Positions 33,967 to 42,535 of a stretch of DNA of 42,660 nucleotides are shown here, piece after piece. The notes beneath the pieces are model-generated. The model saw nothing but the letters and a program-made list of their open reading frames with translations. It was not told where the DNA came from and did not search any database. A program made the position numbers and the translations under genes. The number at the start of each line of letters is the position of its first letter. Within the stretch, counting starts at the first letter, position 1. This DNA comes from Alphaproteobacteria bacterium (GTDB taxonomy: Bacteria > Pseudomonadota > Alphaproteobacteria > Micropepsales > Micropepsaceae), in the NCBI GenBank assembly GCA_017983635.1, contig JAGOBA010000023.1, positions 1 to 42,660 on the forward strand. Reading direction: 5' to 3'.

Positions 33967-35529
33967 ATGACACGCAGTCGCTTTGCGCGGCGCTCGATCC
34001 CTGCCCTGCTGCTCACCGTCTTTTTGACGGCGTGCGGCGGCTCGAGCGGGACGCCGGCCGTCGATGCCACACAGGTCCAGGCGCGCATGGACGAGTTCGT
34101 CGCCGCGCTGACCAAGCCGACGCCGGGGTCGGAAATCGTGGCGATCGCCGAAGGTAAGGCCAAGGTCGAGACGAAAGACGACGGTACGGTGATCGGCACG
34201 CTGCCGCGGCTGACGGTGAAGGGCGACGACGGCAACTCGGCGGTTCTCGACCCGATCACGGTCAAGTTCAGCAAAGCCTCCGACGGCGAAGTCAATGTCG
34301 AGGCGATCCTGCCCAACACGATGGCGGTCAAAGATAAGGCCGGCAAGGTCGCAGGCGAAATCAAGATCGGCAGCCAGACGCTGAAAGGCGTTTGGGTCGA
34401 CAAGCTGCAGACGCTCGACAAAGTCGACATGCGGCTGGCGAACATCGCAATCACGGTGCCTGGCGAACCGGGGACGAGCAAGATCGAACAGATCGCGATG
34501 ACCGGCGGATTCGATCCGAAGGGCTCTGGGATCTACGATGGCAAGTATCAGGGTGCGATCACCGGTTTCGTCGTCGACGATCCGAAAGAAAAGACGACGA
34601 TGAAGCTCGGCTCCATCGGGTTCGTCGCCAACATGACGGGCACGCGGATGGAAGAGTTCGCGAAAGCCGCGAAGGAAGCGGGCTATACGCTTGCCAATCC
34701 GAACATCTTCAAGGCGTGGACGGGCGGGCCGCTCGACCCGAAGATGCTGGCCTTCATGAAACGGATGCCGGAGTTCATGGGCTCCGTCGACTACACCTAC
34801 AACATAAACGACATGGAGATGGTGAAGGACGGCAAGCGCGAGTTCACGCTTAAGTCCTCGTCGTTCGGATTCGGCGTGTCGCCGGATGACGCGGGCATGA
34901 CGAAGGTGAAGATGACGTTCGGCGTCGGCGGCATGGCGGGCTCGGCGGACGAACCCTTCTTGCCGCCGGAAGCGGACGTGCAGGAGGCGACGATGGAAGT
35001 CGACACCTCCGGCGTTCCGGGCCGGAAGCTTTGGGAAATCTACATGGAAGCGCTGCCCGCGCTGCAGGCCGAGGCCACGAAGGCCGCGAGCGCGACGGCG
35101 ACCGGTTCCAAGGACGCAACCTCGGCCGGCTCCGATGCTCTGGCGGAGGTCGGCAACGAACTTTCGGGCAAGTTCATGGAAGTGCTCTCGGCGGCGAAGC
35201 TTTCGATAGCGCTGAACAAGCTCAACCTCACGACACCGACGGCGAAGATGACGGGCAAGGGCTTGGCCACCTATCTTCCGGCGGAAAGCATAATGCCGGA
35301 AGGCAAAGTGACGTTGCGCTTCAGCGGCGTCGATGCGCTCGCCAAGGCGATGGAGAAGCGCGGCGCCAAGGACGAGATGGCACAGCAAATCATGGGCATC
35401 GTCGCGGCGGTGCGCGCGATGGGCAAGCCGGATCCGGCCTCGCCGAAAGACGACCGCGCGTATCTGATCGACATCCAGTTCACCAAGGACGGCAAGGTGC
35501 TGGCGAACGGACAGGATATGCTGCAGTAA
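33967..35529 (+). CDS. Lipoprotein of unknown function, 520 residues
   Basis: The signal peptide has a basic start and lipobox LTAC (Cys23), followed by GGSSG, so an envelope lipoprotein. The rest is rich in beta-strand patterns with many Lys/Asp/Gly and repeated GxxxL elements; there are two halves separated near residues 375-395 by an Ala/Ser/Thr linker. I see no catalytic motif. It recalls the large YdgA/DUF945-type or DUF2125-type periplasmic proteins, but I cannot assign it. A run of repeats follows directly after its stop. Confidence 0.75.
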   Translation: MTRSRFARRSIPALLLTVFLTACGGSSGTPAVDATQVQARMDEFVAALTKPTPGSEIVAIAEGKAKVETKDDGTVIGTLPRLTVKGDDGNSAVLDPITVKFSKASDGEVNVEAILPNTMAVKDKAGKVAGEIKIGSQTLKGVWVDKLQTLDKVDMRLANIAITVPGEPGTSKIEQIAMTGGFDPKGSGIYDGKYQGAITGFVVDDPKEKTTMKLGSIGFVANMTGTRMEEFAKAAKEAGYTLANPNIFKAWTGGPLDPKMLAFMKRMPEFMGSVDYTYNINDMEMVKDGKREFTLKSSSFGFGVSPDDAGMTKVKMTFGVGGMAGSADEPFLPPEADVQEATMEVDTSGVPGRKLWEIYMEALPALQAEATKAASATATGSKDATSAGSDALAEVGNELSGKFMEVLSAAKLSIALNKLNLTTPTAKMTGKGLATYLPAESIMPEGKVTLRFSGVDALAKAMEKRGAKDEMAQQIMGIVAAVRAMGKPDPASPKDDRAYLIDIQFTKDGKVLANGQDMLQ

Positions 35530-35538
35530 AACGAGTGG

Positions 35539-35696
35539 CGCTTGCGCTGCCCCCTCGGGTGCAGCCGCTTCGCGTCGCACCCACTCCCCCAACAAGTTGG
35601 GGGAGACAACGCAAATAGCTGTCTCCCCCGAGCTTGCTCGGGGGAGTACGTGCGCAACGCAAGTTGCTGCACGGGAGGGGGGCGGCGCCTAACTCT
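35539..35696. repeat. Repeat block A, left of DUF559 gene
   Basis: A 72-bp unit (35539-35610) beginning CGCTTGCGCTGCCCC ends in the hairpin CTCCCCCAAC/GTTGGGGGAG. It is followed by a second hairpin CTCCCCCGAGC/GCTCGGGGGAG (35623-35646) and by GGGCGGCGCCTAACTCT (35680-35696), which contains the stop codon of the DUF559 gene. The 72-bp unit matches block B at 36131-36203 except for one extra C. It fills the gap after the lipoprotein gene. Confidence 0.88.
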
Positions 35697-36042
35697 CAGA
35701 ACCAAGCTCCCGCCGAACTTCTTGCAGCACTCGATCGAGATTCAGCAAGACCGCATCATTGCTGAAGCGGCGTTCGCGCCAACCGTGCTTGGTCAGATAC
35801 CGCGTGCGTCGCGCGTCATAGGCTCGCGCTTCCTCGGATGCGTGTGAGTCACCATCGACCTCGACAATCAGACGCGCCCTCACACATGCAAAGTCGGCAA
35901 TGAAGGGGCCAACCGGATGTTGGCGCCTGAACCTCAGCCCTTTCATGCGGCCGCCTCGCAGGTGGGTCCAGAGGACCGTTTCTGCCTTCGACATCGATTG
36001 GCGAAGCCGGCGGCAAAAGCTCACTGTGCTGAGTTCGTCCAT
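35689..36042 (-). CDS. DUF559-type nuclease-like protein
   Basis: A 117-residue protein of the DUF559/Vsr-like endonuclease fold: SKAETVLWTHLRGGRM, LRFRRQHPVGPFIADFAC, then RLIVEVDGDSH, which has the spacing of a PD-(D/E)xK-type active site. Members are small and their function is mostly unknown; DNA cleavage or repair is inferred. I set the start at 36042; 35994 is possible, and neither has a clear ribosome-binding site. Extending further upstream runs into repeat B and is not coding. Direct repeats flank it on both sides, and its stop codon is made by one of them. Confidence 0.8.
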   Translation of the reverse strand: MDELSTVSFCRRLRQSMSKAETVLWTHLRGGRMKGLRFRRQHPVGPFIADFACVRARLIVEVDGDSHASEEARAYDARRTRYLTKHGWRERRFSNDAVLLNLDRVLQEVRRELGSES

Positions 36043-36130
36043 GCCGCGATGAAAACTGAGGCGGCGGCCTCGCGGCAACCATGGCTTTGTCGCAAACTGT
36101 GTCGGTGATTGGGTCAGGGACAGTTGGTTA

Positions 36131-36239
36131 CGCTTGCGCTGCCCCCCTCGGGTGCAGCCGCTTCGCGTCGCACCCACTCCCCCAACAAGTTGGGGGAGAC
36201 AACAGTTTTTTTGCATTGGGGAGGGCGGCGCCTAACTCT
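36131..36239. repeat. Repeat block B, right of DUF559 gene
   Basis: A 73-bp copy (36131-36203) of the block A unit with the same hairpin, then about 20 bp including a T-run, then GGGCGGCGCCTAACTCT (36223-36239), a 17-bp exact copy of the string at 35680-35696. It contains the stop codon of the DUF3137 gene. Hairpin plus T-run on the plus strand could act as a terminator. A and B are in direct orientation. Confidence 0.88.
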
Positions 36240-37242
36240 TCGTATTGAGCGGCAGCGCTGACTGTTCCGCCGTCAGCACGGCTTCGATCAGGCGCATGAT
36301 TTCGGTGATGTCGGTGACGATGGCGCGGACGCGGGTGATATCGGCGAGGTTGGCGAACATGGAACCGATCTCGAATTTGTCGCCGCCTTCGATGGCGATG
36401 AGGAGGTCGCCGTCGATGAAGGCGCAGCGCAGGCGTTCACCTTTGAACGCGGTTTCAAGCGCGAGCAGGCGCTCCATGAAGACCGGGTGGATCAGGTAGC
36501 GCGCTTCGACTTGGTCGGTCGAATAGACTTCGAACGCTTTCTCAAGCCGGCTGTCGCCCAGCGCGACGCGCTGCGTCGTGCTCATCCAGCGGGCGACCGT
36601 GTTGAAGATGCCGGCGTCGCGGCGGACGACGGTCGTGCCGAGGAACTTTTTCGGGAAGGCGATGCAGATCAGTTGACCGCGGAAGACGGTTCTCCAGCTG
36701 GTGCCGTTCTTCGTTTGGTGGCGGGTCTCGAGGTGACCCTCATAGAAGGCGAAGGCGCAGCCTTTGTGCGTGCCGCGGAAGCAGTCCTGATAATCGGAAC
36801 GGTCACAAGACGGAAGCAAGCGCAGCTCCTGGAAGTGCGGCAGGCCGTCCTTCTCGAAAGCAGAAAGCTCGTAGGTGCAGTCGATCGCGTCGGCGATCGA
36901 GGTCAGCGATTGCGACTTCGCTGCCGTGCCGACGGCCGCGAGTGGTTGATACGCAAACCAATAGCCAGCCACGAAGGCGACGCCCCCGAAGATAAGGGCG
37001 TTGAAGATCTCCGTCGACCAGAACCAGACAAGCACGCCGACACCGACGGCGCCGAGCGCGACAAGTGCGATGCGCCAGTAGAACGTTTTCATCGCGACGT
37101 GGCGGTTCAGCTCCTGCGCGCTCAGAATCGGTTCGATCCGTTCGGCGTAGAGGCGGGCCAGACCTTCGTCGGTGAGGGCGAGGAGGTCGAGTTTCGTATT
37201 CTGCATCAATCGCCGTGTTGTTCGCTGGCTCTCGATGCGCAC
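36232..37242 (-). CDS. DUF3137 membrane protein
   Basis: A 336-residue protein. Two membrane helices lie at about 57-75 and 80-100. The following soluble part has the DUF3137 pattern: GCAFAFYEGHLETRH, FRGQLICIAFPKKFLGTTVV, then AFEVYSTDQVEARYLIHPVFMERL and FKGERLRCAFIDGDLLIAIEGG. The function of the family is unknown. A GTG at 37242 or an ATG at 37206 can be the start, neither with a strong site. Its stop lies in the direct repeat B. Confidence 0.78.
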   Translation of the reverse strand: MRIESQRTTRRLMQNTKLDLLALTDEGLARLYAERIEPILSAQELNRHVAMKTFYWRIALVALGAVGVGVLVWFWSTEIFNALIFGGVAFVAGYWFAYQPLAAVGTAAKSQSLTSIADAIDCTYELSAFEKDGLPHFQELRLLPSCDRSDYQDCFRGTHKGCAFAFYEGHLETRHQTKNGTSWRTVFRGQLICIAFPKKFLGTTVVRRDAGIFNTVARWMSTTQRVALGDSRLEKAFEVYSTDQVEARYLIHPVFMERLLALETAFKGERLRCAFIDGDLLIAIEGGDKFEIGSMFANLADITRVRAIVTDITEIMRLIEAVLTAEQSALPLNTKS

Positions 37243-37293
37243 CTTATCGCGCCACCAGCGTTCAGCAAACTTAGGGTGACTCGGCCGCTTGTA

Positions 37294-38604
37294 TCAAGGC
37301 GCGGCCCCCGCAAGCGCGCGCGTCTTGACCCATTCGGCCACCGTTTCGCGATAACCGGGTGCAAGACGTTCTGCGTTGCGTCCAGGCCAAGGTTCCATCA
37401 AGCCGTGGCTCGCGTCCGGATAAACAACGACTTCGATCGGTGCCCCCGCCGCTTGTAGTTCGCGCAGAACGACGACCGTTGCGGCTGCGGGCGCCGACGT
37501 GTCTGCGCCGCCTAGCAACCAAAGCTGCCGCGCCTTCAGATGCGCGAGCGTCGGCCGCGGGTCGTAAGCAAACGATACGTCCTTGTCCAAGGCACGACCG
37601 ATGATGGGGCCGACCCAACCAGCCGCGAAGCTAGGGATCTTGAGCAGCACGCCGGTGTAACTGGTCGAGGGAAGGCTTTCAGGCCATGCTTCATCGGCGT
37701 GCGCGGCGCGCCAGGCGGCCAACTCGTTCCAACCATCGCGCCAATTCGAGCACACGATTTTGGCGGTGATGCCGGTCAGCGTGCGGAGTTGCGCAAGCTC
37801 CCTCTCGCCGTAGCCTGCCTTCTTTATATACGCCGCCATCTCGTCGCGATCCTCTGCGGTGACACCCTCGGCGAGGCCGTAACTCACGACAACAAAAGAA
37901 ACGCCGCCGTCGAGCGCCGCCAGCGGTGCGACCCACCCGCCTTGGCTTGCACCGTGCAGACCGATCTCAACGTTCGGTCCGAGTAGCCGGCGCAGTTCGC
38001 CGACCGAAGCGCGCACGTCGGCTGCGCGCACATGAAAGTCCGCGGTAGCGCTGCCCTGCGAGCCGCCGGTGCCACGCTTGTCGAGGATCAGGCTCGCGAC
38101 GCCCTGCAGCGGCAGCGTGTACTGCCAATGGATGCGATCGATGTCGCCGTCGTCGTTCGACCCCGCGACCCAAATCACGGCTTGCCGCGGCGGATCGGGC
38201 GGTAGGACGAGCTTGGCCGCGAGTTCGATGCCCCCGCTTACGACGCGCAGGGTGCGCTCTTCGAAACGGCGCTTGGCCGCGGCGGTCGTCTTGCCGTCCT
38301 TTGCGAACGTGGCGCGCGGTACGGCGCAATCGGGCCGCGCGAAGCGGACGCCGTCGCCTTCGAAGAGGCCCGTCCCTCGCTTCGTCATCACGCCGCGTGC
38401 GCCGTCGGGGAAGAAGAACTCCATCTCGTCCCCGTCATCGTAAGCGACGATGACGGCATCGCCGCCGCCTTCGAGCGCGTAAGCGCCGACGTAGCACAAC
38501 GCCTCCCGGGTGACTGGACCCGAGCGTTCGTTCAGCGCCCAAGCGACCCATGCCGCAGCAAGGGCGATCGAGAGGAAGACGGCGAGTGCGATCCAGCGCA
38601 GCAT
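37294..38604 (-). CDS. Membrane-anchored alpha/beta hydrolase
   Basis: A 436-residue protein with an N-terminal membrane helix or signal (MLRWIALAVFLSIALAAAWVAWAL), a variable domain to about 130 and an alpha/beta hydrolase domain. The nucleophile is Ser220 in LHGASQGGW, preceded by DKRGTGGSQG; the histidine is about His400 in YPDASHGLM, and an aspartate lies in LLGGADTSAP. It resembles the BAAT/dienelactone hydrolase group, also serine peptidase-like. AAAGGA is placed before the ATG at 38604. It follows an amidohydrolase by 11 bp and likely shares its operon; substrate unknown. Confidence 0.88.
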   Translation of the reverse strand: MLRWIALAVFLSIALAAAWVAWALNERSGPVTREALCYVGAYALEGGGDAVIVAYDDGDEMEFFFPDGARGVMTKRGTGLFEGDGVRFARPDCAVPRATFAKDGKTTAAAKRRFEERTLRVVSGGIELAAKLVLPPDPPRQAVIWVAGSNDDGDIDRIHWQYTLPLQGVASLILDKRGTGGSQGSATADFHVRAADVRASVGELRRLLGPNVEIGLHGASQGGWVAPLAALDGGVSFVVVSYGLAEGVTAEDRDEMAAYIKKAGYGERELAQLRTLTGITAKIVCSNWRDGWNELAAWRAAHADEAWPESLPSTSYTGVLLKIPSFAAGWVGPIIGRALDKDVSFAYDPRPTLAHLKARQLWLLGGADTSAPAAATVVVLRELQAAGAPIEVVVYPDASHGLMEPWPGRNAERLAPGYRETVAEWVKTRALAGAAP

Positions 38605-38615
38605 GTGCGATCCTT

Positions 38616-39971
38616 TCAACGATAGTGTCGAGCGACGTCTTCGAGCCGGCGGTCGAGAGCGGCTCGGTCGAACCAGCGACCCCGAAGCACGACGCCGTCT
38701 GGGCAGCGATAGGCCGCGACGTTGGCGAGCGGGTTTGCGGTCAGCAGCACGAGATCGGCGTCGCGGCCCGGTGCGATCTCGCCGCCGCCCACGAGGCGCG
38801 CGATGATGCGCGCGGGATTCATCGTCGCTGTTCGGATCGCTTCGTAAGGCGTCAGTCCCGCTTCGACCATTAGGCGAAGCTCCTCGTGCAGACCGTCGCC
38901 CGGAATGATCATGGGGTTGAGCGCATCGGAGCCAGCGAGAATCGTGACGCCCTCACGCGTGAGGTCGCGCAACGTCGCTTTGGTCAGAGACAGGAGTTGT
39001 TTGAAGAACGCAGCATCGACGCCGGGTTTCGCGTACGGGTTCTGCGCGCGCGACCAGAACGTGTTTACAAACATCGGATGCAGAGCACGCATCTCTGGGC
39101 GGAGGGCAAGGTTGTCATAGTCTTCGATCTGGCGCACGGCGTTGTCGAGAACGACCATGGTGCTCGACACATGCGCGCCGGCGCGCTTGAGAGCGGCGAC
39201 CGATGTCCCACCGCTCGATATCGCGCGCGCGATTTCATCGAGATGGGCGAAGCCACGCTGGCCCGCCATCAGTAGTGCGTCGACGGTCATGCCCCGGGTG
39301 ACATGGCCGTCAAGCGCGATCGCTTGCTCCTTCGCCGCGGCGACCAGTGCCGCGTGAACTTCGGGGCGCAAGTTTTCGCGCAGTTTGATGAGGTCGTAGC
39401 CTTCGCTCTTGAATCGGGCGACCGTGGCGCGCGCGGCATCTGGCGTCTCAACGACGAATGTCACGGGCTCGGGCAAGATCGGCGGGCGACCTGCGATCAT
39501 CGGGCTCGCCACGACGATGCGCGGAACAGGGTGCGTGCCCATCGGGCGGTCGTGAAAACGCAGGATATCGGGGGCGCCGGACATGATGCGCACCGCCGTG
39601 ATGCCGAAGGCCGGGTAAAGGGCGAAAACGTCGTCGAAGTCGATGGGCGCGGACGGCGCGCCAAAGGCTGCTGCGAAGCTTTCAGACTCGACATGCACGT
39701 GCGCGTCGGTCAGTCCAGGTGCCAAGAACCTGCCACGCCCATCGATGACGGTGCGGCAGCGGGATGTGTCCAGGCCCCGCCCGACCCCTGTGATCTTTTC
39801 GCCCATCAGGACGACGGTTTGATCCAGCGCCACCGCCCCATCCGTCATTGCGGCGACCGAGACATTTTTGAACGCGAGGGTGCATGCGGTTGCGTGGCCA
39901 GGGCCTGCACCGGCTACCAGAAGTGCAAGCGCCCATTGCAGGATCCGCCTGGAGATTGCATGGTTCGTCAT
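38616..39971 (-). CDS. Secreted metal-dependent amidohydrolase
   Basis: A 451-residue enzyme of the imidazolonepropionase/prolidase-like branch. It has a Sec signal (MTNHAISRRILQWALALL... then HATA), metal ligands HVH (91, 93; TDAHVHVES), a carbamylation-type lysine in DLIKLRENL, further histidines in LDGHVTRG and FAHLDE, and the final aspartate in AGSDALNP. Expected to hydrolyse a cyclic amide or dipeptide in the periplasm. A GTG at 39998 would extend it by nine residues. It is divergent from the AraC-type regulator and is the first gene of an operon with the alpha/beta hydrolase. Confidence 0.88.
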   Translation of the reverse strand: MTNHAISRRILQWALALLVAGAGPGHATACTLAFKNVSVAAMTDGAVALDQTVVLMGEKITGVGRGLDTSRCRTVIDGRGRFLAPGLTDAHVHVESESFAAAFGAPSAPIDFDDVFALYPAFGITAVRIMSGAPDILRFHDRPMGTHPVPRIVVASPMIAGRPPILPEPVTFVVETPDAARATVARFKSEGYDLIKLRENLRPEVHAALVAAAKEQAIALDGHVTRGMTVDALLMAGQRGFAHLDEIARAISSGGTSVAALKRAGAHVSSTMVVLDNAVRQIEDYDNLALRPEMRALHPMFVNTFWSRAQNPYAKPGVDAAFFKQLLSLTKATLRDLTREGVTILAGSDALNPMIIPGDGLHEELRLMVEAGLTPYEAIRTATMNPARIIARLVGGGEIAPGRDADLVLLTANPLANVAAYRCPDGVVLRGRWFDRAALDRRLEDVARHYR

Positions 39972-40021
39972 GGGTGCGATTGCCGTCACGAACGACACGG
40001 TCCCGCGACCCGAAACGTGTT

Positions 40022-40047
40022 TTGGGACCTGATTTTTCTTGGGACCT
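40022..40047 (+). promoter_or_regulatory. Direct repeats TTGGGACCT before AraC-type gene
   Basis: TTGGGACCT occurs at 40022-40030 and 40039-40047, 17 bp start to start, 6 bp before the regulator ATG and about 50-80 bp from the divergent hydrolase operon. AraC-type proteins bind such tandem half-sites. A partial inverted match (GGTCCC, 39999-40004) lies near. This is a candidate operator for both directions. Confidence 0.55.
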
Positions 40048-40053
40048 CAATAA

Positions 40054-41100
40054 ATGGCCGGACCTCTGCCCCTTATCTTCGAGGCGTCGATTGCGGCGCA
40101 GATGATTCTGTTTGCGGGTGTGCAGGCGGCGGGAGCTGGCCGCGCCGGTTCGTTGAGGCACGTCTTGGCGCTCGCGACGGGAAGCCTGGGGTTTGCCGCC
40201 GCCATCAACCTGCTGGCGGCGATCGGGGTTTGGAGCGGGCTTCGCGATCTCAATCTGATGCTCGAGATCGGCTGCGTCGCGGCGAGCTATCTCTATGTGT
40301 CGCGCGCCTACGCCGGAGCGCCGGCGCTGTCGGCGGCGGACCTGTGGCACGCGACGCCGCCCGCGATCGTCTTCATGGCGTGGAAGGCAGGGCTGGCGGG
40401 CGATGTCGATCGTCTGACGCTTCTGGTGCTGGCAAGCTATTTGGCGGCGAGCGCCATGGTGCTGGCGCGGCATTGGTCACACTACCGCCCACAACCGGTG
40501 CTGGTCTTGGCGGTGCTGCTGACGGCAAGCGTGGCGGCGCTCGTTGTGCTGCGCATGGGGATGATGTCAGACGCGGCGCTGGGGCTTAGCCTCCGGGAGA
40601 GCGGCGCCTATCTTGCCCTGCTGCTGATCATGGCGGGCCTATCGTCGGCCGTGCTGATCCTGGAGCTGCGGCACCCCAACATCCTTGCCGGCGTTTTCGT
40701 GCCCGCACCGTCCGCGCCTGCTTTGAGCGCAGCTGTGCTCGACGAGATCGACGCGCGATTTCAGCGGTTGATGCGCGACGCCAAGGCCTATCTTGATCCC
40801 GAGTTGTCGCTTGAGGACTTGGCGGCCCGGATCGATGTGAGACCGCGCGAGCTTTCGCAGTTTGCGAATGGGCGCTATGGCATGACGGTTCCCGCACTTG
40901 TCAATCGGTGGCGCCTCGACGAAGCGGCGAGGATGCTCGCCGATCCAGAAAACAAACTGCCCGTGACGACGATTATGTACGACGCGGGTTTCGGTTCGAA
41001 GAGCAGCTTCCAGCGCGAGTTCCAAAAGCGATTTGGGATGAGTCCAAGCGTCTATCGGTGCGCGGGCGGCGGAGGGAGGCTCAACAAATTCCCGGACTGA
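40054..41100 (+). CDS. Membrane-bound AraC-family regulator
   Basis: A 348-residue protein. The first 215 residues form about seven membrane helices, with no visible extracytoplasmic domain. After a linker, residues 225-340 form the AraC-type double helix-turn-helix: LSLEDLAARIDVRPRELSQF and ITTIMYDAGFG-type segment (TTIMYDAGFGSKSSFQREFQKRFGMSPSVYR). So the DNA-binding part is tethered to the inner membrane. It probably senses a compound at the membrane and controls the divergent hydrolase operon and perhaps the MFS gene 93 bp downstream. The ligand is unknown. Confidence 0.9.
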   Translation: MAGPLPLIFEASIAAQMILFAGVQAAGAGRAGSLRHVLALATGSLGFAAAINLLAAIGVWSGLRDLNLMLEIGCVAASYLYVSRAYAGAPALSAADLWHATPPAIVFMAWKAGLAGDVDRLTLLVLASYLAASAMVLARHWSHYRPQPVLVLAVLLTASVAALVVLRMGMMSDAALGLSLRESGAYLALLLIMAGLSSAVLILELRHPNILAGVFVPAPSAPALSAAVLDEIDARFQRLMRDAKAYLDPELSLEDLAARIDVRPRELSQFANGRYGMTVPALVNRWRLDEAARMLADPENKLPVTTIMYDAGFGSKSSFQREFQKRFGMSPSVYRCAGGGGRLNKFPD

Positions 41101-41193
41101 ATTCGGGGTCTTCCTGCATCAAAACCCTTTGCTGCGCTAGCGGTTTCCTGCAAGCTTCTCGCAACAACCAAGAAATGGGAAACGAGGAAACGT

Positions 41194-42498
41194 ATGAGCA
41201 CGGACAGTGCGGTCGCCGGGGTGCAGGCTCAAGATTACTCATCCGCCTATAAGGTTTACGTCCTGCTGCTGTTGCTGGTGGTCTACATCAGCAACTATGC
41301 CGACCGGATGATCCTGTCCGTCCTGATGCCTGCCATCAAGGCGGAGTTTCAGGTTTCCGACGCGGCGATGGGGTTCCTTGCCGGCACCGCGTTCGCGATT
41401 TTTTATGCGACGTTGGGCGTACCGATTGCGATTTTGGCCGACCGGAGCAATCGCAAGAACATTATTTCGGCGGCAGTTGCGATTTGGTCGGTGATGACCG
41501 CCGTGTGCGGATTGGCGCCGAACTTTTGGATGTTCGCGTTGGCGCGGGTGGGTGTGGGCGTGGGCGAGGCCGGCGGCAGTCCGCCCTCGCATTCGATTAT
41601 CTCGGACCTCTTCGGGCCGAAGCAGCGGGCGACGGCGCTTGGCATCTTTGCACTGGGCGTGCCGTTCGGACTCTTCGTCGGTCTCTATGGCGGCGCGCAG
41701 GTCGCGGCCGAGTTCGGCTGGCGTGCGACGTTCTATGTGCTGGGCATTCCGGGGTTGATCTTGGCGGCGCTCGTGTTCTTCACGATCAGCGAACCGCGGC
41801 GTGGGGCGAGTGACGGCTTTGCGCATGCAGGCGACGCGCCGGCGCTGATGACCACTGTGCGCCACATGCTGGCGCAGCGCTCGCTGGTGCATGTGTTTGC
41901 GGGCGCCACGATCACGACGCTCGTCGGCTATGCCGGCGTGCAGTGGTGGCCGACATTCGTGATGCGCTCGCACGGGCTGTCGATGACGGATTTGAGTTTG
42001 TTCCTGGCCTTGGTGTTCGGCGTTGCGGGCGGGTTGGGGACGTTCCTCGGCGGTTACATCGCGGACCACTTCTCCAAGCGCGACTTGAAGTGGATGCCAC
42101 GCATCGTGACCATCGCCACGCTGATCGGCTTGCCGTTCGGTCTCGCGATCTACCTCGTCGAATCGTCGGCGATGGTGTTTGCGCTGATCGGCGTGCCGGC
42201 GGCGTTGGGCACGGTTTACCTGCCGCCGACCTATGCGATGACGCAGGGCTTGGTCGAGGTCCGGATGCGGACGGTGGCCTCGGCGTTGCTGCTCTTCGTG
42301 ATCAATCTGATCGGCATGGGGTTGGGGCCGCTGCTGGCGGGATTGATCAGCGATGCGCTGACGCCGACCTATGGCAAGAGCGCGCTGGCCTACGCGCTGT
42401 TGAGCCTGTCACTCTTAAACGTCTGGGCGGCGGCTCATTACTGGCTCGCCGGCCGTTACTTCGAGCAGGATCTGAAGCGGGTGACGAAGGCGGTCTAG
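41194..42498 (+). CDS. Spinster-type MFS transporter
   Basis: A 434-residue 12-helix transporter. Motifs are VYISNYADRMILSVLMPAIKAEF in helix 1 and ARVGVGVGEAGGSPPSHSIISDLFGPKQRATALGIF in helices 4-5, both typical of the spinster/sugar-phosphate branch of MFS. ACGAGGAAA lies ahead of the ATG. It follows the AraC-type gene and may import the substrate of the hydrolases or export a product; the direction is not known. After its stop, 37 bases of unassigned DNA precede the insertion sequence. Confidence 0.9.
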   Translation: MSTDSAVAGVQAQDYSSAYKVYVLLLLLVVYISNYADRMILSVLMPAIKAEFQVSDAAMGFLAGTAFAIFYATLGVPIAILADRSNRKNIISAAVAIWSVMTAVCGLAPNFWMFALARVGVGVGEAGGSPPSHSIISDLFGPKQRATALGIFALGVPFGLFVGLYGGAQVAAEFGWRATFYVLGIPGLILAALVFFTISEPRRGASDGFAHAGDAPALMTTVRHMLAQRSLVHVFAGATITTLVGYAGVQWWPTFVMRSHGLSMTDLSLFLALVFGVAGGLGTFLGGYIADHFSKRDLKWMPRIVTIATLIGLPFGLAIYLVESSAMVFALIGVPAALGTVYLPPTYAMTQGLVEVRMRTVASALLLFVINLIGMGLGPLLAGLISDALTPTYGKSALAYALLSLSLLNVWAAAHYWLAGRYFEQDLKRVTKAV

Positions 42499-42535
42499 CC
42501 GGCAAAGCGGTGGGCGCGTTGGCCTCGGGTGCTTA

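Noticed and set aside
34797..35006. Small minus-strand open frame within the lipoprotein gene
   Set aside because: No ribosome-binding site and fully inside a well-supported gene on the other strand.
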